DNA of 64,000 bases from Allobosea sp039673065 (GTDB taxonomy: Bacteria; Pseudomonadota; Alphaproteobacteria; Rhizobiales; Beijerinckiaceae): positions 1 through 64,000 of the forward strand of contig NZ_JBDJKW010000015.1 of the NCBI RefSeq assembly GCF_039673065.1, in the 5' to 3' direction. How positions within the stretch are numbered: the stretch's first letter is position 1; the number at the start of each line of letters is the position of its first letter. Below the pieces are notes generated by a model. It had not been told where the DNA came from, ran no database searches, and was given only the letters and a program-made list of their open reading frames with translations. Of the stretch, positions 46,362 through 54,314 are shown piece after piece. A program made the position numbers and the translations under genes.

Positions 46362-46910
46362 ATGTCAGAAGCCGGAGCCTGGACCGAAGAGCGCGTCGAG
46401 CTGCTCAAGAAGCTCTGGAACGACGGGCTGAGCGCCAGCCAGATCGCCGGCGAGCTCGGCAGCGTCACCCGCAACGCCGTCATCGGCAAGGTGCATCGCC
46501 TCGGCCTGTCGGGACGCGCCAAGTCCCCGGGCTCGGCGACGCCGCGTCCGCGCAAGACCGCGACGCGCGCCCCCTCGCATCCGATGACGCCGCCGGCGCC
46601 GGGCCCCGGCCTGACCCGCGGCAACACCGCGCTCGCCCCACAGTTCGAGGCCGAACCCGAGGCCGAGCCGCAGGTGGCGGCCACCCCGGCCCCGGCCGAG
46701 GAGGTGGTGGTGCCGTTCTCCGAGCGCGTCAGCATCATGGATCTGCGCGAATACATGTGCCGCTGGCCGATGGGCGATCCGACGACGCCGGAGTTCCGCT
46801 TCTGCGGCGCCCGCTCGTCGACCGGCCTGCCCTATTGCAGCTACCATGCCCGCATCGCCTACCAGCCGGCGGCCGACCGCCGCCGCGACCGCAAGGCCGT
46901 CCGCGCCTGA
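46362..46910 (+). CDS. gcrA: GcrA cell-cycle regulator
   Basis: 182 residues from ATG 46362. The N-terminal helix-turn-helix domain is WTEERVELLKKLWNDGLSAS, QIAGELG, VTRNAVIGKVHRLGLSGR (residues about 7-52). A Pro/Ala/Glu-rich linker follows, then the C-terminal sigma-interacting domain CRWPMGDPTTPEFRFCGA and YCSYHARIAYQP (about 130-170). GcrA binds RNA polymerase carrying sigma70 and activates promoters with methylated GANTC. An ideal Rho-independent terminator follows. Confidence 0.96.
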   Translation: MSEAGAWTEERVELLKKLWNDGLSASQIAGELGSVTRNAVIGKVHRLGLSGRAKSPGSATPRPRKTATRAPSHPMTPPAPGPGLTRGNTALAPQFEAEPEAEPQVAATPAPAEEVVVPFSERVSIMDLREYMCRWPMGDPTTPEFRFCGARSSTGLPYCSYHARIAYQPAADRRRDRKAVRA

Positions 46911-46943
46911 GGGCGACAAGGCGACCGCGAAACGATCCGAGGA

Positions 46944-46967
46944 AGCCGGCCCCGTGGCCGGCTTTTT
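46944..46967 (+). terminator. Rho-independent terminator of gcrA
   Basis: AGCCGGCC 46944-46951, loop CCGT, GGCCGGCT 46956-46963, then a run of five T to 46967. Confidence 0.88.
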
Positions 46968-47077
46968 CATGCCCGCCATCGTGCCGGGAGCCAGGTTTCC
47001 GGCCGCAAGCCTTGGAACGACAGGTCTTCGAGTAGCAGTGCCTCGGACCAACACGATCCCGGGCGGGAAGGGGCAGG

Positions 47078-47398
47078 ATGGCGACCATCGCGATCTATGC
47101 GGGCGCGGCGCTGGCGGAGATCGCCGGCTGCTTCGCCTTCTGGGCCTGGCTGAAGCTCGACCGCTCGGTCTGGTGGCTCGTGCCGGGGCTGCTGGCGCTG
47201 GCCGGCTTCGCCTGGCTGCTGGCGCTGGTCGACAGCCCCGCGGCGGGGCGAACCTTCGCCGCCTATGGCGGGGTCTATATCCTCGCCTCGCTCGGCTGGA
47301 TGGCGCTGGTCGAGAAGGTGGCGCCCGACCGCTTCGACCTGATCGGCGCGGCGCTGTGTCTGGCGGGCGCCAGCGTAATCGTCGCCGCCCCGCGCTGA
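47078..47398 (+). CDS. YnfA family (UPF0060) membrane protein
   Basis: 106 residues with four membrane helices, starting ATIAIYAGAALAEIAGCFAFWAWLKL. The family hallmarks AGCFAFWAWLK, AAYGGVYILASLGW and the C-terminal DLIGAALCLAGASVI are present. It is related in fold to small multidrug resistance exporters; the substrate is unknown. It stands alone. GGCGGGAAGGGGCAGG just upstream contains the ribosome site. Confidence 0.9.
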   Translation: MATIAIYAGAALAEIAGCFAFWAWLKLDRSVWWLVPGLLALAGFAWLLALVDSPAAGRTFAAYGGVYILASLGWMALVEKVAPDRFDLIGAALCLAGASVIVAAPR

Positions 47399-47492
47399 CC
47401 CGCTTTCGGCATAACCGACGCCGTCATTGCGGCGTCTGGTGCAGACCAAAAGCCGAACCCGGCACGGGCTGGGTGCGCTCCGGCTCCACGCC

Positions 47493-47535
47493 GTCATTCC
47501 GGGGCTTCGCGCAGCGAAGAGCCCGGAACCCATGA
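47493..47535 (+). repeat. 43-bp dispersed intergenic repeat, copy 3
   Basis: GTCATTCCGGGGC, a CTTCGCGCAGCGAAG hairpin, then GAGCCCGGAACCCATGA. It is the clearest copy of the unit also present at 4828-4870 and (inverted) 4940-4982. The rest of the 245-bp spacer 47399-47643 shows no gene. Confidence 0.75.
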
Positions 47536-47643
47536 CCGCGCGGCTACCGGCTCGGGCGGCAGCGGTCGCGCTGCATCTTCCACCGACACTGGCCATGGGG
47601 CCCCGGAGCGACGGTGGATCGCCCGCGTCACGCCCTGCCCGCT

Positions 47644-48345
47644 TCAGCCTCCGCGGGCGAAGGTCTCGTCGAAGGCGTAGCCGGCGCCGCGCACCGTGCG
47701 CAGCGGGTCCTTGGCGTTGCCGGGCGTGATCGCCTTGCGCAGGCGCCCGACATGCACGTCGACGGTGCGCTCGTCGATATAGACGTCGCGGCCCCAGACG
47801 GCGTCGAGCAGCTGCGCCCGGGAATAGACCCGGCCCGGCGCCTGCATCAGGAATTCGAGCAGACGGAACTCGGTCGGGCCGAGATGCAGCTCGGTGCCGG
47901 CCCGGCGCACACGCCGCGTGGTGCGGTCGAGCTCGAGGTCGCCGGCGGTGAGCAGCCCGGCGACATGGCCGGGCTTGGCCCGGCGCAGCAGCGCCTGCAC
48001 CCGCGCGATCAGCTCCGGCAGCGAGAACGGCTTGACCACATAGTCGTCGGCGCCGGTGGCGAGGCCGCGCACGCGCTCGGTCTCCTCGCCGCGGGCGGTC
48101 AGCATGATGATCGGCACGCGCTCGGTGTCGCGCCGGGCCCTGAGACGCCGGCAGAGCTCGATGCCGGAGAGGCCGGGCAGCATCCAGTCGAGCAGCACGA
48201 GATCGGGCGTGCTGTCGCGCAGATGCAGCTCGGCGTCGTCGCCGCGCGCCACGCTGTCGACCTCGAAGCCCTCGGCCTCGAGATTGTAGCGCAGGAGCAG
48301 GGTCAGCGGCTCCTCGTCCTCGACGATCAGGATGCGCGCGGCCAT
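47644..48345 (-). CDS. phoB: PhoB phosphate regulon response regulator
   Basis: 233 residues. Receiver with E9-D10-E11, phospho-acceptor D53 (LVLLDWMLPG), a Thr in IIMLTARG and Lys in VVKPFSLPELIARVQ. The C-terminal OmpR-type winged helix covers about 130-228 (ELHLGPTEFRLLEFLMQAPG, VDVHVGRLRKAI, LRTVRGAGYAFD). It should bind PHO boxes; one lies before pstS. It is the last gene of the phoR-pst-phoU-phoB run, 11 bp after phoU. Confidence 0.96.
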   Translation of the reverse strand: MAARILIVEDEEPLTLLLRYNLEAEGFEVDSVARGDDAELHLRDSTPDLVLLDWMLPGLSGIELCRRLRARRDTERVPIIMLTARGEETERVRGLATGADDYVVKPFSLPELIARVQALLRRAKPGHVAGLLTAGDLELDRTTRRVRRAGTELHLGPTEFRLLEFLMQAPGRVYSRAQLLDAVWGRDVYIDERTVDVHVGRLRKAITPGNAKDPLRTVRGAGYAFDETFARGG

Positions 48346-48356
48346 GTCGGGCCCTT

Positions 48357-49091
48357 TCAGGCGTCGCCGGAAGCGGCGGAAGCCGGCAGCTCGACGGGGA
48401 TGTCGGTGGTGTCGAGCTTCGGCCGGGTCTCGTCGATCGACTGGCCGGTGACGAGGTAGTGGATGGTCTCGGCGATGTTGGTGGTGTGGTCGCCGATGCG
48501 CTCGACGTTCTTGGCGCAGAACAGCAGATGCGTGCAGAAGGTGATGTTGCGCGGATCCTCCATCATATAGGTCAGGAGCTCGCGGAACAGCGAGGTGTAG
48601 AGCGCGTCGATCTCGTCGTCGCGGCGCCAGACCTCCATCGCCTTGCGGTCGTTGCCGGCGGCATAGGCGTCGAGCACGTCCTTGAGCTGGGCCTGGACCA
48701 GGCGGCTCATATGCTCCAGCCCGACCACGGCCCGCGTCGGCGGCGAGAACTGGCCGGAGATCGCGACGGCGCGCTTGGCGATGTTCTTGGCGAGATCGCC
48801 GACGCGCTCGATATCGGCGGCGATGCGGATCGCCGAGATCAGCTCGCGCAGGTCGTTGGCGAGGGGCTGGCGCCGGGCGATGGTCAGCACCGCCTTCTCC
48901 TCGACGTCGCGCTGGAGATTGTCCAGGCGCTGGTCCGCGCTGATGATCTTCTGGGCGAGCGCGGTGTCGCGGCGCACCAGAGCGACGGTGGAGTCGCCGA
49001 GCATGCGCTCGGACATGCCGCCCATCTCGGCGAGGCTGCGACGCAGCGCCTCGAGATCGGCGTCGTAGGAGCGGACGATGTGTTCGGACAT
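48357..49091 (-). CDS. phoU: PhoU phosphate signalling protein
   Basis: 244 residues from ATG 49091. Two PhoU helical repeats are visible: AEMGGMSERMLGDSTVALVR with RIAADIERVGDLAKNIAKRA, and a second with HLLFCAKNVERIGDHTTNIAE (metal-binding E-x-x-D pattern in both). It connects the Pst transporter to PhoR, repressing phosphate starvation signalling. Because PhoR here has no membrane segment, PhoU contact may be the main route of signal input. It is 50 bp after pstB. Confidence 0.95.
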   Translation of the reverse strand: MSEHIVRSYDADLEALRRSLAEMGGMSERMLGDSTVALVRRDTALAQKIISADQRLDNLQRDVEEKAVLTIARRQPLANDLRELISAIRIAADIERVGDLAKNIAKRAVAISGQFSPPTRAVVGLEHMSRLVQAQLKDVLDAYAAGNDRKAMEVWRRDDEIDALYTSLFRELLTYMMEDPRNITFCTHLLFCAKNVERIGDHTTNIAETIHYLVTGQSIDETRPKLDTTDIPVELPASAASGDA

Positions 49092-49141
49092 GGGGCGCGT
49101 ATCCTGTCGTGGCGGCGCGAGCGTCGAAGGCGGTGTCGATC

Positions 49142-49978
49142 TCAGCCGAAGCGGCCGGTGACGTAGTCCTGCGTCTGCTTCTTGCTCGGGTTCATGAAGA
49201 TGGTGTTGGTCGCGTCGAACTCGATCACCTCGCCGAGATACATGAAGGCGGTGTACTGCGAGATGCGCGCCGCCTGCTGCATGTTGTGGGTGACGATCAC
49301 GATGGTGAAATCGCTCTTCAGCTGCTCGAGCAGGTCCTCGATCTTGCCGGTCGAGATCGGGTCGAGCGCCGAGGTCGGCTCGTCGAACAGGATGACCTCG
49401 GGCCTCTGGGCGATGGTGCGGGCGATGCACAGGCGCTGCTGCTGGCCGCCGGAGAGGCCCATGCCGGAGGCCTTGAGCTTGTCCTTGACCTCGTCCCACA
49501 GCGCGGCCCGGCGCAGCGCGCCCTCGACGCGGTCGTCCAGCTCCGATTTCGGCGGCTTCTCGTAGAGGCGGATGCCGAAGGCGACGTTGTCGTAGATCGA
49601 CATCGGGAAGGGCGTCGGCTTCTGGAAGACCATGCCGACGCGCGAGCGCAGTTCGTTCACGTCGACATCGCCGCTGATGACGTTGCGGCCGTCGAGCATG
49701 ATCTCGCCGGTGGCGCGCTGCTCGGGATAGAGCGAGTAGATGCGGTTGAAGATGCGCAGCAGCGTGGACTTGCCGCAGCCCGACGGGCCGATCAGCGCCG
49801 TGACGTGGCGGTCGCGGAAGTCCAGGTTGATGTTCTTCAGCGCCTTGTGCTCGCCGTAGTAGAAATCGAGGTTGCGGACCGCGATGCGCACGGGCGCGGC
49901 GGCGTCCAGGACCTGCGGGCTGGTTTCAATGGTCGAGAGCATCGACTTATCCTTTCGGACGGGCGTGGCGAGCGTCAT
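49142..49978 (-). CDS. pstB: Phosphate ABC transporter ATP-binding protein PstB
   Basis: 278 residues. Walker A GPSGCGKSTLLR, Q-loop VGMVFQKPTPFPMSIYDNV, signature LSGGQQQRLCIARTIA, Walker B VILFDEPTSALDP and H-loop VIVTHNMQQAARI. The PstB-specific PTPFP motif separates it from other ABC proteins. The start 49978 overlaps the pstA stop (ATGA); a later ATG at residue 13 (MLSTIE) is possible. Confidence 0.96.
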   Translation of the reverse strand: MTLATPVRKDKSMLSTIETSPQVLDAAAPVRIAVRNLDFYYGEHKALKNINLDFRDRHVTALIGPSGCGKSTLLRIFNRIYSLYPEQRATGEIMLDGRNVISGDVDVNELRSRVGMVFQKPTPFPMSIYDNVAFGIRLYEKPPKSELDDRVEGALRRAALWDEVKDKLKASGMGLSGGQQQRLCIARTIAQRPEVILFDEPTSALDPISTGKIEDLLEQLKSDFTIVIVTHNMQQAARISQYTAFMYLGEVIEFDATNTIFMNPSKKQTQDYVTGRFG

Positions 49979-50862
49979 TTCGCGCCTCGCACGAGACGGC
50001 GGGCGGCGAGCGACAGGAACAGGATGGAGAAGGTGATGATCAGCGAGCCGGCCCAGGCGAGCTGCTGCCAGTTCTCGTAAGGCGCCGAGGCGAACTGATA
50101 GATCGTCACCGGCAGGTTGGAGACGCCGCCGATCAGGCTCGGCGAGAACCAGAAATTGTTGTTGAGCGCGGTGAAGATCAGCGGCGCGGTCTCGCCGGCG
50201 ACGCGGGCGAGCGCCAGCAGGATGCCGGTGACCATGCCGGCCTTGGCCGCCTGCCAGGTGATCGCGGTGATCACCACCGAAGGCGGGGCGCCGAGCGCCG
50301 CGCCGGCCTCGCGCAGGCCGCCCGGCACCAGCCGCAGCATGTCCTCGGTGGTGCGCACGATCACCGGGATCGCGATGATGCCGAGCGCGATGCCGCCGGC
50401 CCAGCCGGAATAGCTGCCCATCGGCTCGACCATCACGACATAGACGAACAGGCCGATCAGGATCGACGGCGCCGAGAGCAGGATGTCGTTGATGAAGCGG
50501 ATCAGCTCGGCGAGCTTCGAGCCCTTGCCGTATTCGGCGAGATAGGTGCCGGCGAGCACGCCGATCGGGGTAGCGATGGCGATGCCGATCAGCGTCAGCA
50601 CCAGCGAGCCGACGATCGCGTTGGCGAGGCCGCCGCCTGCCGTGCCGGGGCCGGGCGTGACCTTGGTGAAGGTGTCGAGCGAGAGCCCGGCGACGCCCTT
50701 CACGATCAGCATGCCGAGGATCCAGAACAGCACCGAGATCGCCATCAGGGTGAAGCCGGTGGCGACGAGCTTCATCAGGCGGTCGGCGCGGCGGCGCGCC
50801 GGGCGCACGCGGCCCCAGGGCGCCAGCGCCTGGCTCTGCGGGGCGGGAGTGGCTTGCGACAT
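49975..50862 (-). CDS. pstA: Phosphate ABC transporter permease PstA
   Basis: 295 residues, six predicted helices. A long helix at about 28-60 (LVATGFTLMAISVLFWILGM) starts the membrane part. The ABC permease coupling loop EDMLRLVPGGLREAGAALGAP and the family segment LALARVAGETAPLIFTAL are present. It pairs with PstC. The start lies 16 bp after the pstC stop, and the stop overlaps pstB. Confidence 0.94.
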   Translation of the reverse strand: MSQATPAPQSQALAPWGRVRPARRRADRLMKLVATGFTLMAISVLFWILGMLIVKGVAGLSLDTFTKVTPGPGTAGGGLANAIVGSLVLTLIGIAIATPIGVLAGTYLAEYGKGSKLAELIRFINDILLSAPSILIGLFVYVVMVEPMGSYSGWAGGIALGIIAIPVIVRTTEDMLRLVPGGLREAGAALGAPPSVVITAITWQAAKAGMVTGILLALARVAGETAPLIFTALNNNFWFSPSLIGGVSNLPVTIYQFASAPYENWQQLAWAGSLIITFSILFLSLAARRLVRGAK

Positions 50863-50878
50863 CGGACGGCGCTCCGGC

Positions 50879-51850
50879 TCAGTAGCTCTTGACGCGCGAG
50901 ACGAGGATGCGCGCGGCGACGAGGACGAGGAAGGTCACGAAGAACAGGATGCAGCCGAGCGCGATCAGCGCATTGAGCTGCAGGCCAAGCGCCTCGTTGA
51001 ACTCGTTGGCGATGCGCGAGGCGATGGTCGAGCCCGGATCCATGATCGAGGCCGAGAGCCGGTTGGCGTTGCCGACCACGAAGGTCACCGCCATGGTCTC
51101 GCCGAGCGCGCGGCCGAGGCCGAGCATCACCGCGCCGATGATCGAGACGCCGGCCTGCGGCAGCAGCACATGGCGCACCACCTCCCAGGTCGTCGCCCCG
51201 ATGCCATAGGCGCTCTCGCGCAGCACCGAGGGGATCTGGTCGAGCATGTCGCGGGTGATCGAGGCGATGAAGGGGATGATCATGAACGCCAGGATCAGCC
51301 CGGCGGTCAGGATGCCCAGCCCGGAGGGCGAGCGCGAATACAGGATGGTGCCGACGATCGGCATGCCCTCGACGATGTTGGAGAGCGGCACCTGCACATA
51401 GGCGGCGAAGAGCGGCACGAAGACGAACAGGCCCCACATGCCGTAGATGATCGAGGGCACGGCGGCGAGCAGCTCGACGGCGGTCGAGACCGGGCGCTTG
51501 AACCAGGCCGGGGCGAGCTGGGTCAGGAACACCGCGATGCCGAGCGAGAGCGGCACGCCGACGACCAGAGCGATGAGCGCGGTGACCAACGTGCCCGCGA
51601 TCGCCGGCCAGGCGCCGTACTGGTCGTTCATCGTGTCCCAGGACGAGGAGGTCAGGAAGCCCGGGCCGAATTCGCGGAAGGCCGGCCAGCCGCCGATCAC
51701 CATCGAGGCCATGATGCCGGCGAGCAGCGCCAGCACCAGCAGCGCCGAGACCAGGCTGGCGTTGCGGAAGACGACGTCGAAGGTCGCCTTGGGGGTCTTC
51801 CTGATGCGGCGCGCCGGGGGCACGCTCGCCAGGTCGGTTGCTGCGGTCAT
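50879..51850 (-). CDS. pstC: Phosphate ABC transporter permease PstC
   Basis: 323 residues, six predicted helices. It has the conserved YGMWGLFVFVPLFA segment, the EAA-like coupling loop DQIPSVLRESAYGIGATTWE, and GLGRALGETMAVTFVVGN typical of PstC. The N-terminus is a short cytoplasmic tail with basic residues (RRIRKTPKATFD). It is separated from pstS by a 170-bp spacer carrying a large hairpin. Confidence 0.95.
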   Translation of the reverse strand: MTAATDLASVPPARRIRKTPKATFDVVFRNASLVSALLVLALLAGIMASMVIGGWPAFREFGPGFLTSSSWDTMNDQYGAWPAIAGTLVTALIALVVGVPLSLGIAVFLTQLAPAWFKRPVSTAVELLAAVPSIIYGMWGLFVFVPLFAAYVQVPLSNIVEGMPIVGTILYSRSPSGLGILTAGLILAFMIIPFIASITRDMLDQIPSVLRESAYGIGATTWEVVRHVLLPQAGVSIIGAVMLGLGRALGETMAVTFVVGNANRLSASIMDPGSTIASRIANEFNEALGLQLNALIALGCILFFVTFLVLVAARILVSRVKSY

Positions 51851-51906
51851 CCGCGTGGGCTCCGGTTGTCGTCGGTGCGGGGCCGCCGGGGCGTTCCCGT
51901 GGCCCG

Positions 51907-51956
51907 CATTCCGGAGCAGCCCGCCCGCGCCGTGCGCGACAGGCTGCTCGGGAATG
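51907..51956 (-). other. Large inverted repeat in the pstS-pstC spacer
   Basis: CATTCCGGAGCAGCC (51907-51921) and GGCTGCTCGGGAATG (51942-51956) pair over 15 bp with one mismatch. The loop contains a small GCGC/GCGC stem. It lies about 65 bp after the pstS stop and could protect the pstS message or cause partial termination. Confidence 0.65.
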
Positions 51957-52020
51957 GGGGCGGCCGTCCTGTTGTGCGGCGGGGCAGGCCGTCCGGCCCG
52001 CCCCGCGCAGCGTCATTATC

Positions 52021-53046
52021 TCAGAGGACGGGCTTGCCGTCCTTGTCGGTGACGCCCTTCCAGGCGTCGCGGACCAGCGCCTTCACATTGGCCGGCAGCG
52101 CGACATAGTCGAGCTCGGAGGCCATCTTGTCGCCATTCTGGAAGGCCCAGTCGACGAACTTCAGCGCGGCGGCGGTCTCTTCCGGCTTGTCCGGCTTGGC
52201 GTAGACCAGCAGGAAGGTCGCGGCGGTGATCGGCCAGGCCTGCGCACCCTTCTGGTTGGTCAGCGAGATGCCGAAGCCCGGGGCGGCCTTCCAGTCGGCA
52301 TTGGCGGCGGCGGCCTGGAACGAGGCCTCGTCCGGCTGCGGGAAGTTGCCCTCGGCGTTCTGGATCAGGGCGTGCGACAGGCCGTTCTGCTTGGCATAGG
52401 CGTATTCGACATAGCCGATCGAGTTGGCGACCTGCTTGACCGAGGCGGCGACGCCCTCATTGCCCTTGCCGCCGATGCCGACCGGCCACTGCACCGAGGT
52501 GTTGTTGCCGAGCTTGCCCTTGAACTCCTCGGAGACGGCCGAGAGGTAGTTGGTGAACACGAAGGTCGTGCCCGACCCGTCCGAGCGGTAGACCGGCGAG
52601 ATGTTGGCGTCGGGAAGGGCGAGACCCTCGTTGATCTTGGCGATCTTCGGGTCGTTCCACTTCTTGATGGTGCCGAGATAGATCTCGGCCAGGATCGGGC
52701 CGGTGAGCTTCAGCTTGCCGGGCGCGACGCCGGGGATGTTCACGGCCGGGACGACGCCGCCCATGACGGTCGGGAACTGGACGAAGCCGCCCTTCTCGAG
52801 GTCCTCGCCCTTGAGCGGGGCGTCGGTGGCGCCGAAGGCGACGGTCTTGGCGCGGATCTGGCGGATGCCGCCGCCCGAGCCGATCGACTGGTAGTTGAGA
52901 CCGATATTGGTCTCCTTCTTATAGGCTTCGGCCCATTTGGCGTAGATGGGGAAGGGGAAGGTCGCGCCGGCGCCGGTGATGTCGGCGGCCTGGGACGCAC
53001 CGGCCAGGCCGATCACGGCGGCGGCGGCGATGAGAAGTCTGCGCAT
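52021..53046 (-). CDS. pstS: Phosphate-binding periplasmic protein PstS
   Basis: 341 residues. Sec signal peptide MRRLLIAAAAVIGLAGASQA, then the PstS start ADITGAGATFPFPIYAKWAE. Phosphate-site segments are YQSIGSGGGIRQI, FGATDAPL, and YRSDGSGTTFVFTNYL. It captures phosphate and delivers it to PstCA. A PHO box lies 55-72 bp upstream of its start. It is probably the first and most abundant product of the pst transcript. Confidence 0.96.
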   Translation of the reverse strand: MRRLLIAAAAVIGLAGASQAADITGAGATFPFPIYAKWAEAYKKETNIGLNYQSIGSGGGIRQIRAKTVAFGATDAPLKGEDLEKGGFVQFPTVMGGVVPAVNIPGVAPGKLKLTGPILAEIYLGTIKKWNDPKIAKINEGLALPDANISPVYRSDGSGTTFVFTNYLSAVSEEFKGKLGNNTSVQWPVGIGGKGNEGVAASVKQVANSIGYVEYAYAKQNGLSHALIQNAEGNFPQPDEASFQAAAANADWKAAPGFGISLTNQKGAQAWPITAATFLLVYAKPDKPEETAAALKFVDWAFQNGDKMASELDYVALPANVKALVRDAWKGVTDKDGKPVL

Positions 53047-53100
53047 GGGGTGTCCTCTTTCGGAACGCGAGAGCGGCGGCCCTGCTCAAACACGGCCTGT

Positions 53101-53118
53101 ATGACATCCGCATGACAG
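53101..53118 (-). promoter_or_regulatory. PHO box upstream of pstS
   Basis: On the minus strand CTGTCAT (53118-53112), four bases, ATGTCAT (53107-53101): two TGTCAT half-sites with an 11-bp period, the PhoB binding geometry. It lies between phoR and pstS, so pst transcription can be induced separately from phoR. Confidence 0.82.
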
Positions 53119-53142
53119 CACGTCATGAAGCGGCGGCGCGGC

Positions 53143-54210
53143 TCAGCCCGGCGTCTGCGGCAGGGCCGGCAGCACGGCCCGGAAGGTGGCGCCCTGCCCG
53201 ACCACGCTCTCGATGGTGAGCCGGCCGCGATGGCGCAGCACGATGTGCTTGACGATGGCGAGGCCGAGCCCGGTGCCGCCGGTCTCGCGACTCTGGGCGG
53301 TGTCGATGCGGTAGAAGCGCTCGGTCAGCCGCGGCAGGTGCTCCGGCGCGATGCCCTGCCCGTCGTCGCGCACCGCGACGCTGGCCTCGCCGCCGGCGCT
53401 GGCGAGCGTGACCTCGACCCGGCCGCCGCGCCGGCCGTATTTGATCGCGTTCTCGATCAGGTTCTCCATCAGCCGCAGCAGCTCGTCGCGATCGCCCGCC
53501 ACCCGCAGCGGCTGGGCCGGCAGGTCGAGCGCGATGGTGACCTCGCGCCCGCGCGCCAGCAGCATCAGCGAGTCGACGATCTCGCGGGCGATGGCGGCGA
53601 GGTCGACCGGCGTCTGCGGCGTGACATGGGCACGCAGCTCGATCCGCGACAGCGAGAGCAGGTCGTCGACCAGCCGCGCCATGCGCAGCCCCTGCTCGCG
53701 CATGATGCCGAGGAAGCGCCCACGCGCCGCCTCGTCGTTGCGGGCCGGGCCCTGCAGCGTCTCGATGAAGCCGAGCACCGAGGCGAGCGGCGTGCGCAGT
53801 TCGTGGCTGGCATTGGCGACGAAGTCGACGCGCATGCGCTCGGTCATGCGCTGCTCGCTGAGGTCTTCGAAGGTCAGCATCGCGGCATGGCGGCGCCCAT
53901 CGCCCTCCAGCGCCACGATGTGGATGCGGAAGGTGCGCTCCACCGGCACGCGCTCGACCAGCTCGACGACATGCCGCCCGCCGCGCTGCGCCACGTCGTC
54001 GATCGCGTCGATCAGGTCGGGATCGCGCATGACCAGCGCCAGCTGCTTGCCGGTGTCGAGGCCGGAGATCAGCGAGCGCGCCGCCGGGCTCAGCGCCCGG
54101 ATGGTGCCCTGCGCGTCGATCAGGATGACGGGCGCGCCGATCGCCTCGATCAGCGTGGCGGTGATGGCAGCCCGGGCGTCTGCGGTCTCGGTCATGTGCT
54201 GGGGAACCAT
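53143..54210 (-). CDS. phoR: PhoR phosphate regulon sensor kinase, without membrane segments
   Basis: 355 residues from ATG 54210 (or 54195). A PAS-like domain (about 14-115, VILIDAQGTIRALSPAARSL), the HisKA box VANASHELRTPLASVLGF with H136, and a full ATPase domain (N-box ENLIENAIKYG, DDGQGIAPEHLPRLTERFYR, GGTGLGLAIVKHIV). No hydrophobic helix is present, and an in-frame stop lies 21 nt upstream, so the N-terminal membrane region found in many PhoR proteins is absent. The pst-phoU-phoB context supports the name. Confidence 0.9.
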   Translation of the reverse strand: MVPQHMTETADARAAITATLIEAIGAPVILIDAQGTIRALSPAARSLISGLDTGKQLALVMRDPDLIDAIDDVAQRGGRHVVELVERVPVERTFRIHIVALEGDGRRHAAMLTFEDLSEQRMTERMRVDFVANASHELRTPLASVLGFIETLQGPARNDEAARGRFLGIMREQGLRMARLVDDLLSLSRIELRAHVTPQTPVDLAAIAREIVDSLMLLARGREVTIALDLPAQPLRVAGDRDELLRLMENLIENAIKYGRRGGRVEVTLASAGGEASVAVRDDGQGIAPEHLPRLTERFYRIDTAQSRETGGTGLGLAIVKHIVLRHRGRLTIESVVGQGATFRAVLPALPQTPG

Positions 54211-54314
54211 GGTCAGGCTGGCGCGATGTCATAGGCCGCCGCCGCCCCGGGGCGCAATTCCCTTCGGCGCGGCGGCGTCCTAGGCTTTGCCTGCGCGAAC
54301 AGGAGCACGGTTTC

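Noticed and set aside
54227..54232. TGTCAT half-site between phoR and ppk2
   Set aside because: The second half-site expected 11 bp away is missing, so it is not counted as a PHO box.
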